From positions 1-64,000 of the forward strand of contig NZ_JBHSGR010000020.1 of the NCBI RefSeq assembly GCF_042654585.1: a DNA stretch of 64,000 bases. Direction: 5' to 3'. The notes under the pieces are model-generated. The model was not told where the DNA came from. It was given only the letters and a program-made list of their open reading frames with translations, and did no database searches. This stretch comes from Geodermatophilus arenarius (GTDB lineage Bacteria > Actinomycetota > Actinomycetes > Mycobacteriales > Geodermatophilaceae). Made by a program: the position numbers and the translations under genes. Positions within the stretch are counted from its first letter, which is position 1; every line of letters begins with the position of its first letter. Shown one piece after another: positions 50,395 to 58,560 of the stretch.

Positions 50395-51450
50395 TCAGGC
50401 CCGGGGGGAGCCCAGCCACAACCTCCCGACGAGTGAGGACCCGCCCGGCGTGCCGACCGGCTCCCACCGGGTGGCCCAGCCCTCGGCGTGCAGCTGGACG
50501 AGCACGGCCCCGATGTGCGCGCCGAGGTTCAGCGCGGCGGTGACCGTGGCGCGCTCGGGGAGGTGGACGTCGACCACGCCGTCGCCCTCGCCGCCGTGCC
50601 GCAGCACCACCGGGAACTCCGGCAGCGCGGCGCTGGCCACCCGGAACGCCTCGGCGACCGCCTCGCGGTCCCCGGGCCGCGGCACCAGGTCGCGGACCGG
50701 CTGCCGGCTGGCGACCAGGTCGCGGCTGCCGTAGGGGAACAGGTCGCCGGGGCCCAGCCGCACCAGCGGCCGGGTGCCCGTGTCCTCGGCGGGCACCTCG
50801 AACCGGAGCCCCCGCACGACGGCGACCGGCACACCGTCGAGCTTGCCCTTGACCAGGTCCGCGGCCGCGGCGACCTCGTCGACGACGGCCGTCTGCGTCG
50901 TCTCCAGCCGGTTGCCGTGCGCGTCGACCGCGCCGCGGTGGTCGGTGAGCGCCGCGATCCCCGCCGAGCCGACGGCGACGTCGGTCAGCCCCTCCCGCCA
51001 GGTGCGGCCGAAGGTGTCGCTGACGACCACCGCCACCTCGACGCCGAGCAGCGCGCGCAGCCGGTCGCGCAGCCCGCGGGCGGAGGCGTCGGCGTCGGCG
51101 GGGAGCAGGACGAGCGAGTCGCCGGGCACGTTCGAGGCGTCGACGCCGGCGGCGGCGACCACCCAGCCGTGCCGCGTCTCGACGATCTTCAGCGGCCCGC
51201 GCCGGGCGACGACGCGGACGCTCTCGTCGTCGATCGCCCGCTGCCGCACCGCCTCGCGGTCGGCGCCCGGCGGCACCGGGACCACCCGGCCCTCCACCTT
51301 GGACACCACCTTGGAGGTCACGACGACGACGTCGCCGTCGGCCAGCCACGGCGCGGCGCCGGCGACCGCCCCCGCCAGGTCGTCCCCGGCGGTGAACTCC
51401 GGCAGCCCCCGGACGGGCAGGACCCGCAGACCCCCGGCCGGTTCAGCCAT
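50395..51450 (-). CDS. fbiB: Coenzyme F420-0:L-glutamate ligase, FbiB-like with shortened C-terminus
   Basis: 351 residues. The N-terminal CofE domain (about 1-245) shows VVVTSKVVSKVEGR, AIDDESVRVVAR, IVETRHGWVVAAAGVDASN and SDTFGRTWREGLTDVAVG. This domain adds glutamates to F420-0. The remaining ~105 residues look like a remnant of the nitroreductase fold (ALNLGAHIGAVLVQLHAEGWATRW), whereas M. tuberculosis FbiB has 448 residues with a full nitroreductase domain that reduces dehydro-F420-0. The reductase function may be altered or encoded elsewhere. It overlaps fbiA by 8 bp. Confidence 0.9.
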   Translation of the reverse strand: MAEPAGGLRVLPVRGLPEFTAGDDLAGAVAGAAPWLADGDVVVVTSKVVSKVEGRVVPVPPGADREAVRQRAIDDESVRVVARRGPLKIVETRHGWVVAAAGVDASNVPGDSLVLLPADADASARGLRDRLRALLGVEVAVVVSDTFGRTWREGLTDVAVGSAGIAALTDHRGAVDAHGNRLETTQTAVVDEVAAAADLVKGKLDGVPVAVVRGLRFEVPAEDTGTRPLVRLGPGDLFPYGSRDLVASRQPVRDLVPRPGDREAVAEAFRVASAALPEFPVVLRHGGEGDGVVDVHLPERATVTAALNLGAHIGAVLVQLHAEGWATRWEPVGTPGGSSLVGRLWLGSPRA

Positions 51451-52414
51451 CGACCGAGACGCCCGCGGCGTCCAGCGCGGCCCGGGCCATCGCGGCCGTG
51501 GCCTCGGGGGAGCTCATGAGCAGCGGCACCGCGCGCACGTCGACGCCGGGCACCTCGGCGCGGTCGCCGGTGTGCACCAGCCAGGCGTCGAGCAGGCCGC
51601 CGTCGGACCGCGCGCCGTAGTGCCGCCCGACGCCCTCGGCGCTGACCTCGACGCCGAGCACCGGCAGGCAGCGGTCGGCCATGCCGCGGACGACGTCGCC
51701 GCCGACGACGGGGGAGATCCCGACGACCCGGCCCGGGGTGGCGCGCAGCGCGTCGCGCAGGCCGGGGACGCCCAGGATCGTGCCGATCGACACCACCGGG
51801 TTCGACGGCGCCAGCACGACGGCGTCGGCGCGGGCCAGCGCCTCGACGACGCCCGGTGCCGGGCGGGCCTGCTCGGCGCCGACCTGGACGAAGGCGTGCG
51901 GCTCGAGCCCGGCGCGGTGGCGCACCCACCACTCCTGGAAGTGGATCGCGCTGCGCCGCCCGCTGCCGGGGTCGTCGACGACGACGTGCGTCTCGACCCG
52001 CTGGTCGCTCATCGGCAGCACGGTGACCCCCGGCTGCCAGCGGTCGGCGAGCGCGGCGGTGACGTCCGAGAGCGGGTAGCCGGCGTCGAGCATGCGGGTG
52101 CGGACGAGGTGGGTGGCCAGGTCGCGGTCGCCCAGGCCGAACCAGGTGGGCTCGGCGCCGTAGGCGGCCAGCTCCTCCTTGACCGTCCAGGACTCGCCGG
52201 CCCGGCCCCAGCCGCGCTCGGGGTCGATGCCCCCGCCGAGGGTGTAGACGACGGTGTCGAGGTCCGGGCAGATCCGCAGCCCGTGCATCGTCACGTCGTC
52301 GCCGGTGTTGACCACCGCGGTGACCGACGAGGGCGGTGCCACCTCCCGCAGACCGGTCAGGAACCGGGCCCCGCCGACGCCACCGGCGAGCACGACGATC
52401 TCCACGAAAGTCAT
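51443..52414 (-). CDS. fbiA: 2-phospho-L-lactate/phosphoenolpyruvate transferase FbiA (CofD)
   Basis: 323 residues from ATG 52414. LAGGVGGARFLTGL at the N-terminus, NTGDDVTMHGLRICPDLDTV, DRDLATHLVRT and SNPVVSIGTILGVPGLRDAL are the family positions. In actinobacteria FbiA transfers enolpyruvyl phosphate from EPPG to Fo, giving dehydro-F420-0. A GTG at 52438 would add eight residues but has no better signal. It is divergent from whiB2, as in mycobacteria, and coupled to fbiB. Confidence 0.94.
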   Translation of the reverse strand: MTFVEIVVLAGGVGGARFLTGLREVAPPSSVTAVVNTGDDVTMHGLRICPDLDTVVYTLGGGIDPERGWGRAGESWTVKEELAAYGAEPTWFGLGDRDLATHLVRTRMLDAGYPLSDVTAALADRWQPGVTVLPMSDQRVETHVVVDDPGSGRRSAIHFQEWWVRHRAGLEPHAFVQVGAEQARPAPGVVEALARADAVVLAPSNPVVSIGTILGVPGLRDALRATPGRVVGISPVVGGDVVRGMADRCLPVLGVEVSAEGVGRHYGARSDGGLLDAWLVHTGDRAEVPGVDVRAVPLLMSSPEATAAMARAALDAAGVSVDG

Positions 52415-52531
52415 CGTGCCCCATGGGCACTTGTCCACTGTTCGACGGGCGTGTCGGCTGCGTGGACGAGAAGTGACGAACGGCGTGTGACGGGTGTGGC
52501 CCGTGTGGTCAACCGCTTACACCGGGCGAAG

Positions 52532-52561
52532 TTGACGCTCGGGCAACGACACGCGTGTAAT
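52532..52561 (+). promoter_or_regulatory. SigA-like promoter of whiB2
   Basis: TTGACG (52532-52537), an 18-bp spacer and TGTAAT (52556-52561) form the best -35/-10 pair in the 209-bp fbiA-whiB gap. It implies a 5' leader of about 55 nt, which contains GAGAGGGGAC as ribosome site. Unlike most promoters here it is not leaderless. Confidence 0.6.
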
Positions 52562-52623
52562 TCCCGCGGTGTGCGGCGCGGAGCAACCGCGTCCGGGACG
52601 AGAGCGAGAGGGGACGCATCGTC

Positions 52624-52959
52624 ATGGCAGAGGTCTCGTGGCTGAGTGACTACGTCGGCGGGTCGGAGCGGGGCTCCCGCAACAGCGGGCCGGCCGACCA
52701 GGGCCTGATGGGGCTGCTCGGCATGGGCCTGGCCGACGACGTCGCGTCCTGGCAGGAGCGCGCGCTGTGCGCCGAGACCGACCCGGAGGCGTTCTTCCCC
52801 GAGAAGGGCGGTTCCACGCGCGAGGCGAAGAAGATCTGCACCGGCTGCGAGGTCAAGGCCGAGTGCCTGGAGTACGCGCTCGCCAACGACGAGCGGTTCG
52901 GCATCTGGGGCGGGCTCTCCGAGCGGGAGCGCCGCCGCCTGCGCCGCCGCGCCATCTGA
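52624..52959 (+). CDS. whiB2: WhiB2-type iron-sulfur transcription regulator
   Basis: 111 residues. Four cysteines in the WhiB arrangement (Cys49, Cys72, Cys75, Cys81) bind a 4Fe-4S cluster; FGIWGGLSERERRRLRRR is the Gly-Val/Ile-Trp-Gly-Gly turn plus basic DNA-binding tail. WhiB2/WhmD/WhiB of Streptomyces partners WhiA to control septation. Divergence from fbiA and closeness to phosphomannomutase match Rv3260c. The 35-residue N-terminal extension before the first Cys is Gly/Ser-rich. Confidence 0.95.
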   Translation: MAEVSWLSDYVGGSERGSRNSGPADQGLMGLLGMGLADDVASWQERALCAETDPEAFFPEKGGSTREAKKICTGCEVKAECLEYALANDERFGIWGGLSERERRRLRRRAI

Positions 52960-53040
52960 CCCCCGGCGTCCGGGGACGGACGGGACCGCCCAGCACACCG
53001 GCGTGCGACGTCCCCCGACCCCTCCCACAGCCCCCGACCA

Positions 53041-53071
53041 CAGCCCCCGACGGCAGTGCCGCCGGGGGCTG
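53041..53071 (+). terminator. Hairpin terminator downstream of whiB2
   Basis: CAGCCCCCG (53041-53049) pairs with CGGGGGCTG (53063-53071), and the enclosed bases include CGGCA/TGCCG-type pairing. It follows whiB2 by about 80 bp after two degenerate CAGCCCCCGA copies. Confidence 0.65.
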
Positions 53072-53079
53072 CGTCGTCC

Positions 53080-53112
53080 CGGCGGCGTCTCGGCGGCGTC
53101 TCGGCGGCGTCC
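53080..53112. repeat. 11-bp x3 tandem repeat
   Basis: CGGCGGCGTCT occurs twice in a row (53080-53090, 53091-53101), then once with a final C (53102-53112), plus a partial copy. It is in the whiB2-to-53147 gap and has no visible coding role. Confidence 0.75.
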
Positions 53113-53146
53113 CGGCGGCCGGACGGCGGTGTGGTCGGATGACCCG

Positions 53147-54049
53147 GTGACCGGAGCGGACAGGGACACCCGGACGGCGCTGGGCCGGGCCCGCGTGGTC
53201 CGCGAGGTCCGGGCCGCCGTCCCGCTCGCCCGGGACCTCGCCGCGCCGCTGACCGCCGCGGCGCCCTGGCTGACCACCGTGCTGTCGGTGCAGTCGGCGC
53301 ACCCGCGACCGCGGCTGGTGCCCGCCGCGGTCGTCGTCGAGCCGCGCTGGTCGGGCCGGCCCGACGCGCTGGCCCTGCTCGCCCTGGCCACCGCCGGCCC
53401 GGTGGTCACCGCGACCCTGCTCGGCGACGGCCTCCCGGTCCCCGGCGGCCGGCCGCCGGCGCGGCTGCTGGCCCGCGACGACGACGCCGCCGAGCGCCTG
53501 GCAGCGGGCGTGCTCGGCCTGCTCACCGGGCTGCGCCGGCCCTGGCGGCTGCGGCTGGCCGGGCTGCCGCTGGGCGACCCGACCGTGCGGGCACTGGCCC
53601 GGCTGCGCCCCGACGCCCGGGTCGCCACCTCCCGCAGCACGCTGCTCGCCGACGGCCTGGACGACGTCGCACCCGGCCGGGTCGTCCGCAGCCGGGACCC
53701 CCGCGACCTCGACCGCGCGCTGCCGGCCCTGCTCGCGACCGCGCCCGACGCGCGGGCCCGCGACCTCGTCCGCGCGGCCGCCCGGCTGCACGCCGCCCTC
53801 GGCCGGGTCGAGGTCGCCACGGTCACCGACGGCGGGCGGCTGAGCGCCGGGCTGCTCACGCTGGTCGACGGCGCGGACCGGCTGCCGTGGTGGGGCCGCT
53901 CCGGGATCGGCGGGCTGGGCACCGTCCGGGGCGCGCCGCTGGTCGGCGTCGCGGTGTCCGGCCGGGGCCGGGTGCTGCGGCCGGTGCTGGACCGCGCGGC
54001 CCGGCTGGTCCCCGCGCTGCCGGTCAGCCGGCGACGCGGATCCGGCTGA
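53147..54049 (+). CDS. Conserved hypothetical protein (300 aa)
   Basis: Leu/Ala/Arg-rich soluble protein from GTG 53147, with no signal peptide and no motif I recognise. Segments such as WLTTVLSVQSAHPRPRLVPAAVVVEPRW and GRSGIGGLGTVRGAPLVGVAVSGRGRVL look structured. Its last 26 bases overlap the end of the opposite-strand gene. Codon bias agrees with neighbours. A lineage-restricted protein is likely. Confidence 0.6.
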   Translation: MTGADRDTRTALGRARVVREVRAAVPLARDLAAPLTAAAPWLTTVLSVQSAHPRPRLVPAAVVVEPRWSGRPDALALLALATAGPVVTATLLGDGLPVPGGRPPARLLARDDDAAERLAAGVLGLLTGLRRPWRLRLAGLPLGDPTVRALARLRPDARVATSRSTLLADGLDDVAPGRVVRSRDPRDLDRALPALLATAPDARARDLVRAAARLHAALGRVEVATVTDGGRLSAGLLTLVDGADRLPWWGRSGIGGLGTVRGAPLVGVAVSGRGRVLRPVLDRAARLVPALPVSRRRGSG

Positions 54050-55019
54050 GCGACGGGTCGGGCAGCGCCTCGGCCCGCTCGGTGCCGAGGAACAGCGTCC
54101 CGTCCGCCGGGGCCTCGCCGCCGTCGAGCCCACCGGCCGGGGCCACGGTGACGCTCAGGTCGTAGACCCGGCCGGTGTACGCCGGCGGCGTCGCGGTGGG
54201 CCGGGTGTAGGTGGGGAAGCGGCCGGCGAGCCGCAGCGCGTCGCCGTCGCGGGTGACGGTCAGCGCCGGGGTGGGCAGGTCGGCGTACTCGGTGGGGACC
54301 GGCGTGCACCCGGCCGCCTCCGGGTCCGCGGGCGCGGTGGTGCCCAGGCAGTTCCAGGCGGGCAGCAGCACGTGCGCCAGTGCCGTCCCGTCGGTCCCGA
54401 CGCTCACGCTCACCGACGGGTAGCCCACGGTGACGCCGACCGCGCGCCGCTCGAGCACCAGCCCGCCCAGGGCCAGCCGGGCGGCGACGCCGGCGTCACC
54501 GAGGGGCACCGACCGCGCGGCGAGCAGCCCCGCTCCGCGCTCGCCGGGCAGCGGGTCGGCGGGGACGGGGGGCAGCTCGGGCCGCGCGGGAGTGGGGGAG
54601 GCGGGCGGCGTGGACGGCCCGGGGACGGCCGGTCGCGGCGCGCCAGCGGCCACCGGCTCCCCGCGGTCGCTGCCCAGCGCGACGCCCGCGAGGACGGCGA
54701 CCAGCGCGAGGCCCGCGGCGGCCAGCGCGGCCACTGTGCGGGCGGACGGGTCGGGTCCCGGCGGTGCCGCCGGCGCGGGGGCCGCGGCCGGTCGCGTCTC
54801 CGGGACCGGGGTGCCCGGCGGCGCCTCGAGGAACGCGGGCAGGTCGTCGACGGCCCAGTGGGGACCGGGCGGCCGCTCCGGCGGCGGGGGCCGCTCCTCC
54901 TGCCGCGGCCGGGCCGGCGCCCTCCGCCGGCTCAGCGCCAGCCTCGCGACGACCGCCACCAGCGCCACCAGGGCCACGCCGAGCACGACCCAGGGGGCGA
55001 CCGGCGCGGGGGAGTCCAT
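54024..55019 (-). CDS. Hypothetical membrane-anchored protein with Pro-rich cytosolic part
   Basis: 331 residues from ATG 55019 (ATG 55031 adds four). One helix at the N-terminus (VVLGVALVALVAVVARLAL), a Pro/Arg-rich stretch of about 60 residues, a second helix (ALAAAGLALVAVLAGVALG near residue 105) and a C-terminal beta-rich domain of about 200 residues. Two Cys (NCLGT, AGCTPVP) could pair outside the cell. No family is recognised; the layout suggests a wall-side sensor or accessory domain. Convergent with the preceding gene, divergent from the next. Confidence 0.6.
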   Translation of the reverse strand: MDSPAPVAPWVVLGVALVALVAVVARLALSRRRAPARPRQEERPPPPERPPGPHWAVDDLPAFLEAPPGTPVPETRPAAAPAPAAPPGPDPSARTVAALAAAGLALVAVLAGVALGSDRGEPVAAGAPRPAVPGPSTPPASPTPARPELPPVPADPLPGERGAGLLAARSVPLGDAGVAARLALGGLVLERRAVGVTVGYPSVSVSVGTDGTALAHVLLPAWNCLGTTAPADPEAAGCTPVPTEYADLPTPALTVTRDGDALRLAGRFPTYTRPTATPPAYTGRVYDLSVTVAPAGGLDGGEAPADGTLFLGTERAEALPDPSLSRIRVAG

Positions 55020-55091
55020 CCCCCCGAGCATCCCAGGGGCCGCCCGGGGGGATCCCGTGCGGCACACCGGGCCGCCTGACACGATCCCGGC

Positions 55092-56000
55092 GTGGCCGAG
55101 AACCCGGGAGCGACGGCGTCGGGGACGGTGTCCGCAGCCCGCGACCGCGTGGTCTCGCTGCTCGCCGAGCTGGGGGTGTCCGACCCGGTCCTCGCCGTCA
55201 CCGACCTGTCCGCGCGGGTCGGCGTCGTGCAGGGCGTGCTCGCCGACCGGGTGCTCGACCTCGCCGTCACCGAGAGCGGCCGGGGCCGGCTGCAGGCCGA
55301 GCTGCGCGGCCGGCGGTGGGCCGAGGAGCGGCAGGTCGGCGTCCCCGAGGTGGTCGCCGCGGCCGACGACGGCCGGTGGCTGCTGTCCCGCCGCGTCCAC
55401 CCCGGCCCCTCCGGCGGGCCGCGGTGGACCGCCGCCGCGGTCGAGGCGGCGGTGCGGATCGCGCCGCTGCCGGTGCCGGCCGGGCAGCCGTGGGAGCCGC
55501 CGGCCGGCGGGTCGCTGCGCCGCGCCCGCGCCACCGTCGAGGACGCCTCCCGGCTGGTGCGCGGCGGCGTGCGCCTGGGGGAGCTGCGGGCGGTCCGCGC
55601 GGCCGCCGCGCAGCTGCCGCTGTCCGAGGTGGCGCACGGCGACCTGCGCGCCGCCAACGTCGTCGTCGACTCCGGCGGGCCCGACGGGGAGGGCCGGCTG
55701 GTGGTCCTCGAGTGGTCCGGCGTCCGGCCCGCGCCCCGGCACCGCGACCTGCTGACGCTGTGGGCCACCACGCCCGACGCGCAGGACCGGGCGCAGATCG
55801 GGGAGGTGGTGCTCTCCCGCACCGCCGGCTGGGAGGAGCCCGACGTGGGGCTGCTGTGGCACGCCGTCGCCCTCGAGCAGCTGGTGGCGCGGCTGACCCG
55901 CGCCGACCGCGGCGACGGCCTGGACACCGCCTTCGCCCGCGCCCGCCTCACCGAGGCCCGCGCGATGGCCGCCGAGCTGGGCAGCCCGTTGTCGACCTGA
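55092..56000 (+). CDS. Aminoglycoside-phosphotransferase-like protein
   Basis: 302 residues from GTG 55092. VAHGDLRAANVVVD corresponds to the catalytic loop of APH-type kinases (HGD-x4-N) and LVVLEWSGVRPAPRHRDLLTLWA to the Mg-binding loop, where Glu replaces the usual Asp. The N-terminal lobe has no clear ATP-anchoring Lys. It could phosphorylate a small molecule, or be a pseudokinase. The 3' end abuts copy C of the dispersed palindrome. Confidence 0.68.
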   Translation: MAENPGATASGTVSAARDRVVSLLAELGVSDPVLAVTDLSARVGVVQGVLADRVLDLAVTESGRGRLQAELRGRRWAEERQVGVPEVVAAADDGRWLLSRRVHPGPSGGPRWTAAAVEAAVRIAPLPVPAGQPWEPPAGGSLRRARATVEDASRLVRGGVRLGELRAVRAAAAQLPLSEVAHGDLRAANVVVDSGGPDGEGRLVVLEWSGVRPAPRHRDLLTLWATTPDAQDRAQIGEVVLSRTAGWEEPDVGLLWHAVALEQLVARLTRADRGDGLDTAFARARLTEARAMAAELGSPLST

Positions 56001-56002
56001 TG

Positions 56003-56070
56003 GAACGGCCCGCTCGCAGGGGCCCGCGGCGAGCCTGCGAGCGGGGGGGGGGGGCGAGGGGGTCCTCCTC
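56003..56070 (-). repeat. Dispersed post-stop palindromic element, copy C, with 12-G run
   Basis: Read on the minus strand it starts right after the TAG stop of the next gene with GAGGAGGACCCCCTCG and continues with a C-run, GCTCG and CCCCTGCGAGC. CCGCTCGCAGG (56010-56020) pairs with CCTGCGAGCGG (56034-56044). A run of twelve G lies at 56043-56054. It is a diverged relative of copies A and B and serves two convergent genes. Confidence 0.65.
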
Positions 56071-56550
56071 CTACCCCGTGGGGTCGATCTCCTCCGGGTC
56101 GCGGCCGAGCAGCACCGCCACCTGGTCCACGACGACGTCGCGCACGAGGTCGGCGAGGTCGTCGCGGTCGTGCGCCCGGATCTCCAGCGGCCGCCGGTAG
56201 ACGACGATCCGCGCCGGCACCTCCCGCCCGTCCTCACGGTGCGCCGGCAGCACCCGCGCCAGCGGCACCGTGCCGTCGTCGAGGACGTCCGGGTCGAGCA
56301 CCACCTCGTCGGGGCTGGTGTGGTCGACCCAGGGCACGTCCTCGACGGCGAACTCGACGCCGGCCAGCTCCCGCTCCCAGCGGCGCTCGAGGTCCTCGAC
56401 CGCGTCGAGCACCAGGTCGTCGAACTGCTCGGCGCGGCTGCGGGCGAGGGGGACCTCGTCGGGGACGAGGCGGCCCCGCAGGCCCCGGCCGTGCCGGTCG
56501 CGGCGGGACCGGGCGGGCCGGGAGCGGTCGGGACGGACGGGTCGGCTCAT
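56071..56550 (-). CDS. Metallopeptidase-family (zincin-like) protein lacking HExxH
   Basis: 159 residues. The region FDDLVLDAVEDLERRWERELAGVEFAVEDVP and the later RIVVYRRPLEIRA match the small zincin_1 metallopeptidase family. Where that family has HExxH, this protein reads VRDVVVDQVAVLLGRD, so no zinc site is visible. This agrees with its position as the counterpart of mycobacterial Rv3259 between whiB2 and the DUF3499 gene. The N-terminal 25 residues are strongly basic. Probably not a protease; role unknown. Confidence 0.75.
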   Translation of the reverse strand: MSRPVRPDRSRPARSRRDRHGRGLRGRLVPDEVPLARSRAEQFDDLVLDAVEDLERRWERELAGVEFAVEDVPWVDHTSPDEVVLDPDVLDDGTVPLARVLPAHREDGREVPARIVVYRRPLEIRAHDRDDLADLVRDVVVDQVAVLLGRDPEEIDPTG

Positions 56551-56725
56551 GGCGGGGCGAGCGTACGGCGCACCACCGGGACGGGGCAGCGGGGCGTTGC
56601 CGTGCCCCCGGTGACGGGGCGCGCGGGGACGTCGGGTTGGATGGGAACGGAGGGGCGCCGGTCCGGTGTGCCTGTCGCCGACTCCCCGGGTACGCGGCTA
56701 CTGTGCCCAGCGTGAGGAACCGGTG

Positions 56726-57076
56726 GTGAGGCAGTCACGTCGCTGCAGTCGCAGCGGCTGCGCGCAACCGGCGGCGGCGACACTGACCTACGTCTACGCC
56801 GAGTCGACCGCTGTCGTCGGCCCGTTGGCCACGTTCTCCGAGCCGCACAGCTACGACCTCTGCGAGTTCCACGCCGAGCGGCTGACCGTGCCGCGCGGCT
56901 GGGAGGTCGTCCGGCACGAGATCGACGTCGAGGACTCCGGCCCGACCGGGGACGACCTGCTCGCGCTGGCCGACGCCGTCCGCGAGGCGGCCCGCCCCGA
57001 GCCGCCGCGCGCCCCGGCCGACGACGGCCGCGGCACCCGCCGCGGCCACCTGCGCGTCCTCCCCGACCTGGACTGA
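56726..57076 (+). CDS. DUF3499 family protein
   Basis: About 116 residues from GTG 56726. The DUF3499 pattern is RRCSRSGCAQPAAATLTYVYA...STAVVGPLATFSEPHSYDLC then HAERLTVPRGWEVVR (given in parts); CxxxxC and C-x2-H suggest a zinc knuckle. It matches Rv3258c, which lies between whiB2 and manB in M. tuberculosis. A hexamer TACTGT at 56699-56704 and GTGAGGAA at 56712-56719 fit a promoter and ribosome site. The function is unknown; the C-terminal 35 residues are disordered. Confidence 0.85.
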   Translation: MRQSRRCSRSGCAQPAAATLTYVYAESTAVVGPLATFSEPHSYDLCEFHAERLTVPRGWEVVRHEIDVEDSGPTGDDLLALADAVREAARPEPPRAPADDGRGTRRGHLRVLPDLD

Positions 57077-57145
57077 GGGGCTCCGCCGCTCGCACCTCCG
57101 AGGGATCCGCACCGGCCTCCGGGAGCCCGGGCCGGTGCCCGCGGA

Positions 57146-57151
57146 TAGGGT
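57146..57151 (+). promoter_or_regulatory. Putative -10 hexamer of the phosphomannomutase operon
   Basis: TAGGGT would give a leader of about 40 nt ending in GCGAGGGTGTGCA before GTG 57199. This gene therefore has a conventional leader. Confidence 0.4.
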
Positions 57152-57198
57152 CGGCCGGACCGGGGGACGCGCCCGGCCAGTCCAGGCGAGGGTGTGCA

Positions 57199-58560
57199 GT
57201 GACGGACCTGTCGGCGATCATCAAGGCCTACGACGTCCGGGGCGTGGTCCCCGACCAGTGGGACGAGGACGTCGCGCGGCGCATCGGCGCCGCCTTCGCC
57301 GAGTTCGTCACCACCGAGAGCGGTGCCACCGCCGTCGTCACCGCGCACGACATGCGCCCGTCCTCGGTGCCGCTGTCCCGCGCGTTCGCCGAGGGCGTCC
57401 TGTCCCGCGGCGTCGACGTCCTCGAGGCGGGCCTGGGCTCCACCGACCTGCTCTACTTCGCCGCCGGCTCGCTGGACGTGCCCGGCGCGATGTTCACCGC
57501 CAGCCACAACCCGGCGCAGTACAACGGCATCAAGCTCTGCCGCGCCGGTGCCGCCCCGGTGGGGCAGGAGTCCGGGCTGGTCACGGTCCGCGAGTGGGCC
57601 GAGCGCGACTCCTACGACCGCGTGCCCGACCGCGTCGCCGAGATCGGCCGGCGGGACCTGCTGCCCGACTACGCCGCCCACCTGCGCGGACTGGTCGACC
57701 TGTCGCGGATCCGCCCGCTCAGGGTGGTCGTCGACGCCGGCAACGGCATGGGCGGGCACACCGTCCCCGTCGTCCTGGCGGGCCTGCCGCTCGACGTCGT
57801 CCCGCTGTACTTCGAGCTCGACGGCACCTTCCCCAACCACGAGGCCAACCCGCTGGACCCAGCCAACCTGGTCGACCTGCAGGAGGCGGTCCGCCGCGAG
57901 GGCGCCGACATCGGCCTGGCCTTCGACGGCGACGCCGACCGGGTGTTCGTCGTCGACGAGCGCGGCGAGCCGGTGAGCCCCTCGGCGATCACCGCGCTGG
58001 TCGCCGTCCGGGAGCTGGCCAAGGGCCGCGGGACGACGGTGATCCACAACCTGATCACCTCGCGGGCGGTGCCCGAGATCGTCCGCGAGCACGGCGGCAC
58101 CCCGGTGCGCACGCGGGTCGGGCACTCGTTCATCAAGGCCGAGATGGCCCGCACCGACGCGGTGTTCGGTGGCGAGCACTCCGCGCACTACTACTTCCGC
58201 GACTTCTGGCGCGCCGACACCGGGATGCTCGCCGCGATGCACGTGCTGGCCGCGCTCGGCGAGCAGAGCCGGCCGCTGTCGGAGCTGACGGCCGCCTACA
58301 GCCGCTACGCCGCCTCCGGGGAGATCAACTCCACCGTGGCCGACGCCGCGGAGCGGACGAAGGTGGTCCGGGAGGCGTTCGAGGCCGACGGCGCGACGGT
58401 CGACGAGCTCGACGGGCTGACCGTCGACCTGCCCGACGGCTCGTGGTTCAACCTGAGGGCCAGCAACACCGAGCCGCTGCTGCGGCTCAACGTCGAGGCG
58501 CCCGACCGGGCGCGGATGGAAGAGCTCAGGGACCGGGTGCTGGGGATGGTGCGCGCATGA
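57199..58560 (+). CDS. manB: Phosphomannomutase/phosphoglucomutase
   Basis: 453-residue alpha-D-phosphohexomutase converting mannose-6-phosphate to mannose-1-phosphate. The phosphoserine loop is FTASHNPAQYNGIK with Ser102; the metal loop is FDGDADRVF at about residues 240-248; GGEHSAHYYFRDF is the sugar-binding loop and RASNTEPLLRLN the phosphate site. It links ManA and ManC in the GDP-mannose route. The Trm112 gene overlaps its stop by 4 bp. Confidence 0.95.
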   Translation: MTDLSAIIKAYDVRGVVPDQWDEDVARRIGAAFAEFVTTESGATAVVTAHDMRPSSVPLSRAFAEGVLSRGVDVLEAGLGSTDLLYFAAGSLDVPGAMFTASHNPAQYNGIKLCRAGAAPVGQESGLVTVREWAERDSYDRVPDRVAEIGRRDLLPDYAAHLRGLVDLSRIRPLRVVVDAGNGMGGHTVPVVLAGLPLDVVPLYFELDGTFPNHEANPLDPANLVDLQEAVRREGADIGLAFDGDADRVFVVDERGEPVSPSAITALVAVRELAKGRGTTVIHNLITSRAVPEIVREHGGTPVRTRVGHSFIKAEMARTDAVFGGEHSAHYYFRDFWRADTGMLAAMHVLAALGEQSRPLSELTAAYSRYAASGEINSTVADAAERTKVVREAFEADGATVDELDGLTVDLPDGSWFNLRASNTEPLLRLNVEAPDRARMEELRDRVLGMVRA

